From NCBI RefSeq assembly GCF_001418255.1, contig NZ_LIPV01000001.1:1-64000 (forward strand): a stretch of DNA of 64,000 bases, written 5' to 3'. The translations under genes and the position numbers were made by a program. The notes under the pieces were generated by a model, which saw only the letters and a list, made by a program, of their open reading frames with translations, had not been told where the DNA came from and searched no databases. Shown in pieces: positions 1-7,642 of this stretch; positions within the stretch are counted from its first letter, which is position 1; every line of letters starts with the position of its first letter. Source of the DNA: Thiomonas bhubaneswarensis. GTDB lineage: Bacteria > Pseudomonadota > Gammaproteobacteria > Burkholderiales > Burkholderiaceae_C.

Positions 1-194
1 CGAGATAGAGGAGTTTGCTCCTCCGAGCCGGTGGCCACCCCGGGGGAGTTTGCCTGCTCCTCGGCAAAACGCCGCGCATAGGCGCGGATCGTCTTGCGAT
101 CGATGCCGGTCACCCGGGCGATCTCTCGCTGGCTGGCACTGCCCTTGAGCAGCGTCCAGATAGTGGTTTGCAAATGCGGCTTCAAGACGTTCAC
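1..194 (-). CDS. istA: IS21-family transposase IstA, N-terminal part
   Basis: Reading from a GTG at 192-194, the protein begins with LKPHLQTTIWTLLKG and continues with a helix-turn-helix (SQREIARVTGIDRKTIRAYAR), which is the usual start of IS21-type transposases. This domain binds the ends of the element; the DDE catalytic core would follow beyond the window. About 64 codons are visible. The start codon could also be the ATG-less in-frame TTG three codons later; the family often begins at the LKPHL segment. It belongs to the element that interrupts the neighbouring antitoxin gene. Confidence 0.75.
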   Translation of the reverse strand, partial: MNVLKPHLQTTIWTLLKGSASQREIARVTGIDRKTIRAYARRFAEEQANSPGVATGSEEQTPLS

Positions 195-301
195 TCCCGT
201 GCCTCTCCCTCGTCGTTGAGGGAGGGGAAGGTAACGTCCTGCCAGACCTCTGGCTGCCGGCACGCGCCGACCCGTCAGCGCCTCATCGCGCCGCGGCCAG
301 G

Positions 302-346
302 GTGGGGGAATTTAGGTGGCCAAACGTGGGGGAGTTTGGGTGGCCA
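302..346. repeat. Two tandem 21-bp end repeats of the IS21-type element
   Basis: Copies at 302-322 and 326-346 read GTGGGGG-A/G-TTT-A/G-GGTGGCCA and are spaced 24 bp apart. They lie between the start of istA and the target-site junction and are probably transposase binding sites. A related GGGGGAGTTTG string also occurs inside istA near 43. Confidence 0.65.
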
Positions 347-505
347 TCGGGGCTGCTTTGTGAGCCGCTGATACTCCTCGAAGCTCATCAGCACATGGGC
401 CGGTCGGCCTCGATCCGTGATTAATACCGGCCCGTTGTTTGCTGCCCGCTTTGCTTCGCTCGCCTTTTGGTTGAACTCGCGACTGGATAAGGTGGTAATG
501 GTCAT
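347..505 (-). pseudogene. Phd/YefM-type antitoxin interrupted by the IS21 element
   Basis: From an ATG at 505 the frame gives a 53-residue Phd-like N-terminal DNA-binding domain, with the typical pattern of a SSREFNQKASEAKRAA helix, PVLITDRGRPAHVLMS strands and an EEYQRLT segment. After the residues KQPR the frame enters the IS end and stops at 275, so the toxin-binding C-terminus is replaced by translated IS sequence. No toxin gene follows in the window; if it survived it lies on the far side of the element. The remaining fragment may still bind its operator but cannot be expected to neutralise a toxin. Confidence 0.7.
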
Positions 506-594
506 AACGGCACGTCCGAAATGTAGATTTGTAGGCACGTTACTACGTCACCAGCACAGATAAAACAGCCACGGCGAGCGCCACCACCCGAAAC

Positions 595-651
595 TCAAAT
601 CTCGGTCTCCCAGCCCTCCACACAAAGTGACTCGACGCACTCGAACTCAGT
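595..651 (-). pseudogene. Last codons of a lost VapC-type PIN toxin
   Basis: The minus strand from about 651 to a TGA at 595-597 encodes EFECVESLCVEGWETEI. This lines up with the C-terminus of the intact VapC at 877-1278 (EFARVESLRVENWEGEI), with the same stop position. Nothing of the rest of a PIN domain precedes it, and the antitoxin remnant at 669-860 lies directly upstream. The simplest reading is a second VapC gene reduced by deletion to its final ~18 codons. Confidence 0.6.
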
Positions 652-668
652 GCGGGGGGCGCCCCACT

Positions 669-860
669 TCAGCGGTCATAGAGCTGGTCGCGCTGCCAAG
701 TGCGGCTTCCAGTCAGCGCCTGGCCTTGCAAACGCTGCAACAACGCCTGGCGCGCCTTGCCACGGCCGGCTTTCGAGACCGCCACCACCCTTGCGACCGA
801 GCGCCCACGGGAGACGATGAGCACATCTTCGCCTTCTCTCACGGTGCGCATGCAAACCAT
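669..860 (-). pseudogene. Remnant of a Phd-family antitoxin
   Basis: From an ATG at 860 the 63-codon frame contains VREGEDVLIVSRGRSVARVVAV, the second half of a Phd/YefM DNA-binding fold, followed by a basic C-terminal tail ending LYDR. The first half of the domain (the initial strand and helix) is absent; upstream codons in the same frame read as unrelated sequence overlapping the end of vapC. It is followed by the tail of a deleted VapC. Together they look like a second, decayed TA pair downstream of the intact one. Confidence 0.5.
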
Positions 861-876
861 GATCGGATTCTGAGAG

Positions 877-1278
877 TCAAATTTCGCCCTCCCAGTTTTC
901 CACGCGCAGAGATTCCACGCGCGCGAACTCACGCACATTTCGGGAAACAAGAGTCAACCCGCGCGCGCTGGCCTGACCCGCGATGAGCACGTCATATCCA
1001 CCGATGGGAGTGCCCTGAGCCGCCAGCGCCGCACGAATTTCACCGGCACGGCGCGCATCGTCCTGATCGAACGGCACGACCTCGAAGCGCAACCGATCAA
1101 CAAGGGCTAGATTTCGCTCTAAGCGCTGGCTCCTGAAAGCCCCGAAATACAACTCGTGCATCACAATGGATGGCAAGCCGATGTCCGCAGGCCGGTACTG
1201 CCGGATGCGCTGCGAAACCAAACCCCCTTGCGCATTGAGCAGAGCAATGACAGCGTTGGTGTCGAGCAGGAACAACAT
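877..1278 (-). CDS. vapC: VapC-type PIN-domain ribonuclease toxin
   Basis: The 133-residue protein has the PIN-domain layout: LLDTNAVIALL at the N-terminus supplies the first acidic residue (Asp6), HELYFGA the central Glu, and YDVLIAGQA the later Asp that together bind the metal ion. The C-terminal SRNVREFARV is typical of VapC proteins related to tRNA(fMet) nucleases, but the substrate here is unknown. Its ATG overlaps the stop of the vapB gene by one base (TGATG), so the two are translationally coupled. Length and motifs are complete, so it is probably functional. Confidence 0.88.
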   Translation of the reverse strand: MLFLLDTNAVIALLNAQGGLVSQRIRQYRPADIGLPSIVMHELYFGAFRSQRLERNLALVDRLRFEVVPFDQDDARRAGEIRAALAAQGTPIGGYDVLIAGQASARGLTLVSRNVREFARVESLRVENWEGEI

Positions 1279-1523
1279 CAGGAAAACAGCGCGCTCAAAT
1301 CCTGCCTTTCCTGGGACGCAGGCTGCTGCGTTGCGGCTTGCACAAAGTCAGCATCAAGCGCACCGCAAAGCGCATCAAGCCAAGCCCAGTCCGTCGGAAC
1401 AGGTTCGAGAATCACAGACTCACCATGCCGCCGAATGCGGACCTCCTCGCCTTCAATGCGAAATGCTTTGGGAAGACGCACGGCTTGCGACCTGCCAGAC
1501 CAGAACACCTTTGCCGTTTCCAT
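1278..1523 (-). CDS. vapB: VapB-type antitoxin (AbrB/SpoVT fold)
   Basis: The 81-residue protein starts [22 protein letters not shown], the swapped-hairpin AbrB-like DNA-binding domain seen in VapB antitoxins, and ends with a variable tail that would wrap the toxin. The start at 1523 is chosen because an AGAGG ribosome-binding site lies just upstream and the homologous region begins there; the longer frame to 1562 adds non-conserved residues that overlap the promoter. It sits directly before vapC and most likely represses its own promoter at 1551-1579. Confidence 0.87.
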   Translation of the reverse strand: METAKVFWSGRSQAVRLPKAFRIEGEEVRIRRHGESVILEPVPTDWAWLDALCGALDADFVQAATQQPASQERQDLSALFS

Positions 1524-1550
1524 AGGGCACCTCTTTTGATAGATACCAAA

Positions 1551-1579
1551 AAGATATGACAAAAAACCAGGAAAGTCAA
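1551..1579 (-). promoter_or_regulatory. Sigma-70-type promoter of vapBC
   Basis: On the minus strand TTGACT (1579-1574) and TATCTT (1556-1551) are separated by exactly 17 bp, a good housekeeping promoter. The vapB ATG follows about 28 bp after the -10 box. The AT-rich stretch between the -10 box and the start contains repeated GATA/TATC elements that could serve as the VapB operator. Confidence 0.6.
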
Positions 1580-1698
1580 AGACAATGGCCCAAGGTGGTG
1601 CGGCAGCAGGCGGGGCGGTGGATGGACGTCGCCACTTGAGACCAATACCACTTTGTTAGTGGACTTTCAGGAGCATGAATGGGCTGCTCGCTTGAGTG

Positions 1699-1917
1699 CT
1701 ATACGCCAATGGCGCATCTCACCCGCACCATCATCTCGGTCGGCAACGGCGGGCGGCCACCGCGTTCACGCCCAGGCCTCGGCGCCGCCTCGTCGATCTC
1801 CGCGGCCAGCGCCGCGAAGTCCACATGCTCGGCCAGCTTGCTCAACGCGTCGCCGATCTTGTCCAACCTCGTCTCGCGCTCCTGCTCCGCGAACAGACTG
1901 ACCTTGATCACTGCCAT
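1699..1917 (-). pseudogene. IS5-family transposase, N-terminal fragment
   Basis: The 72-codon frame runs from a start at 1917 through KLAEHVDFAALAAEID and ends with RGGRPPLPTEMMVRV, a hallmark of the N-terminal region of IS5-type transposases. It then stops after a few unrelated residues, so the DDE catalytic domain is missing. No inverted repeats are apparent. It marks the boundary between the TA/IS scrapyard and the polysaccharide region. Confidence 0.7.
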
Positions 1918-2030
1918 GCCATCATCAACTCATGCAGTCCACATCATGCCTGCGCCGCCGCCCGTCGACCAGGTTTTTCGAGGCGCCCGTATGGCGGCAA
2001 CGTGTGCAGACGCGATCAGTCCACCATGGC

Positions 2031-3131
2031 TCAGTTCAGCCGCGCAGCATCGAATACTGCCTCCCAACTATGCCTTTTAGCAAAGGCAGTATCGAGAGCA
2101 GTGGTATCTGCCACGGCACGCGACGCAGTATCTGCCAAATTGCGGGAAACGTCTATCAGGTGAACGCCTGGCATATTTTTCCGGCTAGCCATCTCGCCAA
2201 AATCAGTCGAGAGTACTGGCACTCCGAGAGCACGATATTCGTAGTATTTGATCGGATCGACGCTATCCGTGAGTGAATTTCGTTTAAACGGAATCAAACC
2301 AACATCGAATTCATTCATAATCTGCAAAGCCAACGCGTGCGGCACGGGCGGATGTAATTCGATGTTGCTGGGCAGGCTCCTATTCGGTCCAACTTCAAGA
2401 GGACCAACCAGTCGAATGCGATCTTGTGGCCTTGCTCGTGCCAACGCGAAAATAATGTCCCAATCAAACCAGGCCGCCATTGTGCCAACATAGCCAAAAA
2501 CCACTGGCGACGCCCGAACAATCGTACGCCTTCTGGGCACTGGCAATAATGCCGGGTCTAGCCCATTCGGAACGAGTTGCACATCACTACGCTGCTTTGA
2601 CAGACGATGAACGAGTTTGCGGCTTGAAGCCCAGAGCGTATCGACTCTTGCTATCAACTGCATTTCGCGCGTACAGAGAGCTCGCTTAGCTAAGCCTCTA
2701 TGAAAAGATGGAAAGTCGTCCATCGCGTCGTACATGCTGCAATGCCGTGAGAACTTGGCCAGAATGTCCAGAGCAAGCAATGATGGCTTTCCGCACACGA
2801 TCATCGCATCGCCTGATCCAATAAACCGAGACACCTCGGCAACAATGCCAGTCCATAGCACCCGATTAAATTGAGCCAAGCCAGGTAACGGTTCGATTGG
2901 CAATGCTCTAGGGCGAATTATACTCAGCCAGGGTGGTATTTGCTCAGTGGGATAGGTGAGTGCTAACTGCTTGCGAACTCGTTCCCAATCGCTAATCCGC
3001 GGAAAACGCGCCGGATAAGGGTCGATCCAAAGCACGGGGGCTTGCGTGCGCAAGTGATACCAGCGGACGAACTTGTGGGGACGTTGTTCAAAACTAGACC
3101 AACTCACCGGAGAAAGATAAACAAGGCGCAT
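2031..3131 (-). CDS. Family 4-like glycosyltransferase (GT-B fold)
   Basis: The 366-residue protein probably adds a sugar to a surface polysaccharide in the cytoplasm. It shows a DAMDDFPSF segment in the N-terminal half, VPNGLDP near residue 188, FGYVGTMAAWFDWD at the start of the nucleotide-sugar domain, and DSVDPIKYYEYRALGVPVLST carrying the acidic/EYRALG donor-binding motif. The same AWFDWD and VDPIK-YEY signatures occur in the C-terminal half of the fusion protein at 5275-7599, so these two are paralogous. Its ATG overlaps the wecB stop by one base, placing it last in a minus-strand operon. The acceptor and sugar cannot be read from sequence. Confidence 0.8.
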   Translation of the reverse strand: MRLVYLSPVSWSSFEQRPHKFVRWYHLRTQAPVLWIDPYPARFPRISDWERVRKQLALTYPTEQIPPWLSIIRPRALPIEPLPGLAQFNRVLWTGIVAEVSRFIGSGDAMIVCGKPSLLALDILAKFSRHCSMYDAMDDFPSFHRGLAKRALCTREMQLIARVDTLWASSRKLVHRLSKQRSDVQLVPNGLDPALLPVPRRRTIVRASPVVFGYVGTMAAWFDWDIIFALARARPQDRIRLVGPLEVGPNRSLPSNIELHPPVPHALALQIMNEFDVGLIPFKRNSLTDSVDPIKYYEYRALGVPVLSTDFGEMASRKNMPGVHLIDVSRNLADTASRAVADTTALDTAFAKRHSWEAVFDAARLN

Positions 3132-4228
3132 CAGGCGAAATGCTCACGCAACGTCTTCACAATACGTTCAGCAGCACGACCATCGCCATAGGGCGACACA
3201 CCCCGTGCCATGGACTTGTAAGCGGTTTCGTCATCCAGCAAGCGCTGCGCTTCTTCGACAATGCGTTCGTAGTTTGGCCCAACCAACTTGACCACACCTT
3301 GCTCAACAGCCTCCGGCCGCTCTGTCTCGTCACGCAGCACCAGCACAGGCTTACCAAGGGCCGGGGCCTCTTCTTGCACCCCGCCTGAGTCAGTCAGGAT
3401 GAGGTAGGCGCGCTTCATCGCGGCGATGAACGGTGCGTAGTCCAGCGGTTCGCAAAGCGTGAAATTCTGCAGTCCAGCCAAGAACTCGTAGGCCACATCC
3501 TTGACGTTAGGGTTGGGATGTACCGGATAGAGGAACTGTACTGCGGGGTTACTCTCGGCGAGGGTACGCAGCGCACGACAAATGTTGCGGAACGGCTCGC
3601 CAAAATTCTCTCTACGGTGGGACGTCACCAAGACCAATCGTTTGGTGGGATCCAGCGGGACACCAAGCTCCAGATTCTTCGCAGCTGTCATCAACAATGC
3701 GTCGATGACGGTATTACCAGTCACGATAATTTCCGAATCCGGCACGCCCTCCTTCAGCAAATTCTGTCTTGAGCCTTCAGTGGGCGCAAAGTGCCAGCGT
3801 GCAAGCTTTCCTGCAATCACCCTGTTGGCTTCTTCTGGAAACGGGTTATGCATGTCCCAGGTACGCAATCCAGCCTCTACATGCCCAATTGGGATGCGGT
3901 GGTAGAAGCAAGCCAACGCAACGGTCATGACGGTGGTGGTGTCACCCTGCACCAAAACCGCATCCGGCTTCTCTGCTTGCAAGACATCATCAAGCTCAAG
4001 CAGCAACCGCGCCGTCAAAGTTGTGAGCGCCTGGTTCGGGCGCATGATGTTCAGATCGATATCAGGATCTATACCGAAGAACTCGTTTACTTGGTCCAGC
4101 ATGTGCCTGTGCTGGGCTGTTGCAAGAACCCGTACATTTGCCCAGGCCTCATTTCTTAGCGCAAGAATAACCGGCGCCATTTTGATAGCCTCTGGTCTTG
4201 TTCCGATAACAGTTAATATGTTTCTCAC
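3131..4228 (-). CDS. wecB: UDP-N-acetylglucosamine 2-epimerase (non-hydrolysing)
   Basis: This 365-residue enzyme interconverts UDP-GlcNAc and UDP-ManNAc, a precursor for O-antigen or capsule. Family landmarks are all present: GTRPEAIKMAP at residues 9-19, GDTTT at 95-99, HVEAGLR at 116-122, EEANR at 132-136, HRREN at 204-208, SGGVQEEA at 281-288 and ETERPEA at 301-307. Length matches the WecB/MnaA family. It lies between two glycosyltransferases in the same direction and overlaps the downstream one by a base. No WecC dehydrogenase is in the window, so the ManNAc product may be used directly. Confidence 0.95.
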   Translation of the reverse strand: MRNILTVIGTRPEAIKMAPVILALRNEAWANVRVLATAQHRHMLDQVNEFFGIDPDIDLNIMRPNQALTTLTARLLLELDDVLQAEKPDAVLVQGDTTTVMTVALACFYHRIPIGHVEAGLRTWDMHNPFPEEANRVIAGKLARWHFAPTEGSRQNLLKEGVPDSEIIVTGNTVIDALLMTAAKNLELGVPLDPTKRLVLVTSHRRENFGEPFRNICRALRTLAESNPAVQFLYPVHPNPNVKDVAYEFLAGLQNFTLCEPLDYAPFIAAMKRAYLILTDSGGVQEEAPALGKPVLVLRDETERPEAVEQGVVKLVGPNYERIVEEAQRLLDDETAYKSMARGVSPYGDGRAAERIVKTLREHFA

Positions 4229-4232
4229 GACT

Positions 4233-5285
4233 TTATCCCATTACTTCATTCAATAAACATTCCCAGTCTCTTACGAAGCGGTTTGCTGAAAAATCAACTC
4301 GCAGCTTCCGAAATACATCTTGTGTGTAGGAATGATTATCGATAACGTACTCGATACGGCAAGCTAGGGCGCTTACATCCCCAAGAGGGAAGGTATATAA
4401 ATCACTAAAATCTCTGAACAAATCCAAATGAGCGTCTATATTAGACAATGCTGATGGCAGTAGCGACGAAATTGCCTCGGCTGCACTAAGGCCAAACGAC
4501 TCACCCCACGATGGAGATACAAATACGCCCCCAGCCCTTCGTACGGAATCTATTAACGTTGATGCTGCGTGGAACGGTATCGGCGGCAACAAAACGGAAA
4601 TTCCAGAAAGACCTCTGTTCGCTATTTCCCGCTCAATATCTATTTCAATAGACTTAGGTCCGCAGAATAGCAACATAAACTCACCCTGGCGCCGCCTTTC
4701 GATCAATTCAAATGCGTCAAGCAACGAAATTGGGTCTTTTAGTTTATCCATTCGACCAAAAAAAAGAATTGGTCTTCGCGTCCACTCCGGGAGAAAGACG
4801 TCTTTGTCGGCTTGATACTCATCTATATCCCAAGGTACGAAATTAGCAAGCTCCAGAATAGGCGCCTGTACTGTGGGAAATTCCTTGCTTAAGAGCTCTC
4901 GAAACCGAGCGGACGGCGCAGCAACAGCCCTACACTCACCCGGCAAAGTCGAGAGATACTGTCTGTTTTCGTCATATCCCGTGTGGCACTCAACGATATA
5001 TCGCTGATTCGCCGCACTTAGCTTCCAGAGGAGCTGAGGGCAATCCACAAGGGACAGGAGATCGTATGAATCATCTAGCGAATGCACAACCGATGCAACA
5101 TCTTCGAGGTTATATTTTTTGAGCGCAGCGCTAAAACTCTTAAGGCCCCCACCGTCAGAAAGAAATAAGAAGTCTACTTGAACTCCCGGAAGATATTTTT
5201 TAAATGCCATTGCACGATTAATAAAAACTCGCTCACAGCCGCCAAATGTTGCCCAAGGGTAAGCAAAGCAAATCTTAGTATTCAT
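4233..5285 (-). CDS. Family 4-type glycosyltransferase
   Basis: The protein of about 350 residues begins NTKICFAYPWATFGGCERV, the loop typical of GT4 enzymes (a GG-x-E/R-V helix start), and contains ILFFGRMDKLKDPISLLDAF and SPSWGESFGLSAAEA, the donor-binding E-x7-E type motif. The ATG at 5285 is preferred over 5294; either overlaps the end of the upstream gene slightly. The gene is noticeably AT-rich, like the fusion gene upstream of it, which suggests recent acquisition. It is probably a polysaccharide or LPS glycosyltransferase; the sugar is unknown. Confidence 0.82.
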   Translation of the reverse strand: MNTKICFAYPWATFGGCERVFINRAMAFKKYLPGVQVDFLFLSDGGGLKSFSAALKKYNLEDVASVVHSLDDSYDLLSLVDCPQLLWKLSAANQRYIVECHTGYDENRQYLSTLPGECRAVAAPSARFRELLSKEFPTVQAPILELANFVPWDIDEYQADKDVFLPEWTRRPILFFGRMDKLKDPISLLDAFELIERRRQGEFMLLFCGPKSIEIDIEREIANRGLSGISVLLPPIPFHAASTLIDSVRRAGGVFVSPSWGESFGLSAAEAISSLLPSALSNIDAHLDLFRDFSDLYTFPLGDVSALACRIEYVIDNHSYTQDVFRKLRVDFSANRFVRDWECLLNEVMG

Positions 5286-7599
5286 ACAATACAAAAAGTC
5301 CTTTTTTTGCAGATACCAGAGTCATCAAGCTGTCAAAACGGGCTTCCCATGTCGTCTTACTTAGAAACGCCTCGAGCACATCCGCAGTTGTTGTATCAGC
5401 AAGCGCCTGAGCAATTACCTCTCGAATAGTCGAACTGGTAGCAAAATAGGTTTTTGGATAATATCTCAAGTGATCAATGCCCGTCACGACCACAGGCAGG
5501 CCGAAATATAAATACTCATAAATCTTTATTGGATCGACTGCATCCGACAAATCGCTTTGAACAAACGGAATAATGGCGACATTCCAGCGCGAGACATAAG
5601 CGTGCAAATTTGCAGGAAAAACTTTTCCAACCAGGGAAATGTTGTCAAATTGAGCAATTTTTCTTTGAACCCATTCTGGCTCGCCATATCCAATTATCTC
5701 AAAGTAATAATCGGCGGACTGTCTGGCCACGGAGAACAGAAGATCCCAGTCAAACCAAGCCTCGGTTAGATGGCCGAAATAGCCAATCACAATACAATCA
5801 TCATGCCTTTTGCCTGCAATCCCCTTATTACTTACACCCAAAGTGCTTGGGGTATATCCATTGCCAATTACAGCTATATCTGTGCGGATATGCTGAAACT
5901 TCTGCTGGAGTTTAGGTGAAACTGCCGATACGAAATCTGCCTTGAGCACCAGTTCCAGTTCAAGGCTTTTATCATACCAAGGCGCCTGTCCTGCTCTGTT
6001 AAATTCCTCCCACTCATCCATGATGTCGTAAATAACGATGCCGCCATTTGATCGCCATGCATCAACGGTATTTGTGAATTGTCGAGCAGGCATTGTTATA
6101 ATATAGTGACCGACTTTATTCTCCAAAGGAATATATCTATAACCCTTGAGAAACTCGTACAACGGCACTTGAATAACATTAGAAAAAACTTCACCCACCC
6201 CCTTTGAAAGACTTTCTTCAGGTGTCCACTGCCACGCAACATAAAGCACTAAGAACCCTTTTGCGGAATAGTGCTTTGCAGCGTTTATGGGTCGCTGATT
6301 CACCAGTTCATCAAACTCGAAGCCGCATGGAATAACTGCGATTTTGTTTTCTGCCAGTGCCCGTGCAACCCACGGCATCATATATGCGGCATCAACTGAT
6401 CTCGTTTGGTCTGAAGCAACACAATTTTCTCCAAACGCACATAGACGCCTTGCAACAAAATTATGTCTGGGCTTATTCAGTAATATGCGCAATCGTTCTG
6501 GCAACCCCCAATAAATTGACTTTAAGAGCGCGTAGCGGGCGTCTTCGCGCGTAGATGCTAGTATTAACCTTCTCACCTGTCGAACAGGGGCAGTGATGCG
6601 CCATGAAGTTGACTGCCTTATTTTCATTACTTCGTGATTAAGTATAGAAATTTGCCCGTCGCGCTCTGCCACTGCATGGTTGAGACTGGCGATCTGCCCG
6701 TCGCGCTCTGCCACTGCATGGTTGAGACTGGCGATCTGCCCGTCGCGCTCTGCCACTGCATGGTTGAGACTGGCGATCTGCCCGTCGCGCTCTGCCACTG
6801 CATGGTTGAGACTGGCGATCTGCCCGTCGCGCTCTGCCACTGCATGGTTGAGACTGGCGATCTGCCCGTCGCGCTCCGTAATAGTTTGCTGGAGGCTGCC
6901 GATTTCTGACGTGTAATCTGTCTGCTCAATAGCTAAATTTTCCAAGGTCAATCCAAAACTATCAACCCAATCCTCCTTCGCAAAAACCAATATTATTTGC
7001 TCCCCACTCCATGCAGTGTTTTTAATATTACGACAGTCAATCACTCTTGACCAGACCAATCTAAATCCGTCACCAATTTTTGAGGGAATATTTCCAGGCA
7101 AAAAAGTATAAAAGTGCTCGTGATGTCGATCTAACTCACGATAAGGAATCGCAAGAATCAGGGCCTTCGTCGCTCGATTGCAGATTTCTTTAAGTACGGC
7201 ATATGGCCTGTAGAAATGCTCGAGCGTATTAGAAGAGAACACTACATCGAAGACTGATTGTTTTTCTTCCCGGTCAGTCAGCCAATCCTCACAAAGAAAT
7301 TGAATAGCTGGATATCGCTGTGCAGCCTGCTCAATCGCAATTGAGGAAAAATCGACCCCCGCAAGTCGCTCAGAGCCTATATAGCTTGCCCAAACATCTG
7401 TTCCGTCACCTTGGGCACAACCCCAGTCACACAAAGTCAAAGATTGACGCTGTAACTGGTCAGTCAGCCACTGCGGCAGGTTTTCGATGGCCAAGCGCGC
7501 AAAGAAGCGCGACTGCGCAGGTCCTTGGAATGCTTCCCAATTCTCCTCAAATCGATGGTTCCAATATATGCCAGAATTAATATTATTTTCCGCTTTCAT
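5275..7599 (-). CDS. SAM-methyltransferase / repeat coiled coil / glycosyltransferase fusion
   Basis: The 774-residue protein has three parts. Residues ~1-200 form a class I methyltransferase with CDWGCAQGDG (57-66) as the SAM loop, GVDFSSIAIEQA and SSNTLEHFYRP. Residues ~232-316 are six 14-residue units of AERDGQIASLNHAV type, predicted to form a coiled-coil rod. After a STSWRITAPVR segment, the C-terminal half (about 400-774) is a GT-B glycosyltransferase with YFGHLTEAWFDWD and DAVDPIKIYEYLYFGLP. Such combinations resemble chain-terminating or chain-length-controlling enzymes of ABC-dependent O-antigens (a methyltransferase joined to a coiled-coil ruler). That role is inference. The gene is AT-rich and its repeat number is likely to vary. 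Confidence 0.8.
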   Translation of the reverse strand: MKAENNINSGIYWNHRFEENWEAFQGPAQSRFFARLAIENLPQWLTDQLQRQSLTLCDWGCAQGDGTDVWASYIGSERLAGVDFSSIAIEQAAQRYPAIQFLCEDWLTDREEKQSVFDVVFSSNTLEHFYRPYAVLKEICNRATKALILAIPYRELDRHHEHFYTFLPGNIPSKIGDGFRLVWSRVIDCRNIKNTAWSGEQIILVFAKEDWVDSFGLTLENLAIEQTDYTSEIGSLQQTITERDGQIASLNHAVAERDGQIASLNHAVAERDGQIASLNHAVAERDGQIASLNHAVAERDGQIASLNHAVAERDGQISILNHEVMKIRQSTSWRITAPVRQVRRLILASTREDARYALLKSIYWGLPERLRILLNKPRHNFVARRLCAFGENCVASDQTRSVDAAYMMPWVARALAENKIAVIPCGFEFDELVNQRPINAAKHYSAKGFLVLYVAWQWTPEESLSKGVGEVFSNVIQVPLYEFLKGYRYIPLENKVGHYIITMPARQFTNTVDAWRSNGGIVIYDIMDEWEEFNRAGQAPWYDKSLELELVLKADFVSAVSPKLQQKFQHIRTDIAVIGNGYTPSTLGVSNKGIAGKRHDDCIVIGYFGHLTEAWFDWDLLFSVARQSADYYFEIIGYGEPEWVQRKIAQFDNISLVGKVFPANLHAYVSRWNVAIIPFVQSDLSDAVDPIKIYEYLYFGLPVVVTGIDHLRYYPKTYFATSSTIREVIAQALADTTTADVLEAFLSKTTWEARFDSLMTLVSAKKGLFVLYEY
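6654..6905. repeat. 42-bp tandem repeat inside the fusion gene
   Basis: Five identical 42-bp units fill 6654-6863 and a sixth, degenerate unit follows at 6864-6905. Each unit encodes 14 residues, so gain or loss of units keeps the frame. The five units look base-for-base identical, which points to recent expansion by slippage or recombination. The region corresponds to the coiled-coil segment of the encoded protein. Confidence 0.95.
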
Positions 7600-7642
7600 A
7601 TATTTATCTCAAATCACATGAATTAATATAATTTCGCCACGT

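Larger units (their letters stand above)
1..346 (-). mobile_element. End of an IS21-family insertion sequence, cut by the window edge
   Basis: The stretch holds the start of an istA-like gene reading left and, at its outer side, two 21-bp imperfect direct repeats (302-322 and 326-346) that both end in GGTGGCCA. IS21-family ends typically carry such repeated end motifs ahead of istA. The junction at 346/347 is sharp: the antitoxin reading frame to the right is recognisable up to codon 347-349 and then runs into the repeat. The other end of the element and istB lie outside the window, so its completeness is unknown. Confidence 0.75.

Noticed and set aside
6654-6905. Possible CRISPR array
   Set aside because: The units are directly adjacent with no spacers and lie in a coding frame.
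6634-6929. Repetitive short open frames on the plus strand and alternate minus frame across the 42-bp repeat
   Set aside because: They are open only because the repeat length is a multiple of three; the frame of the large minus-strand protein explains them.
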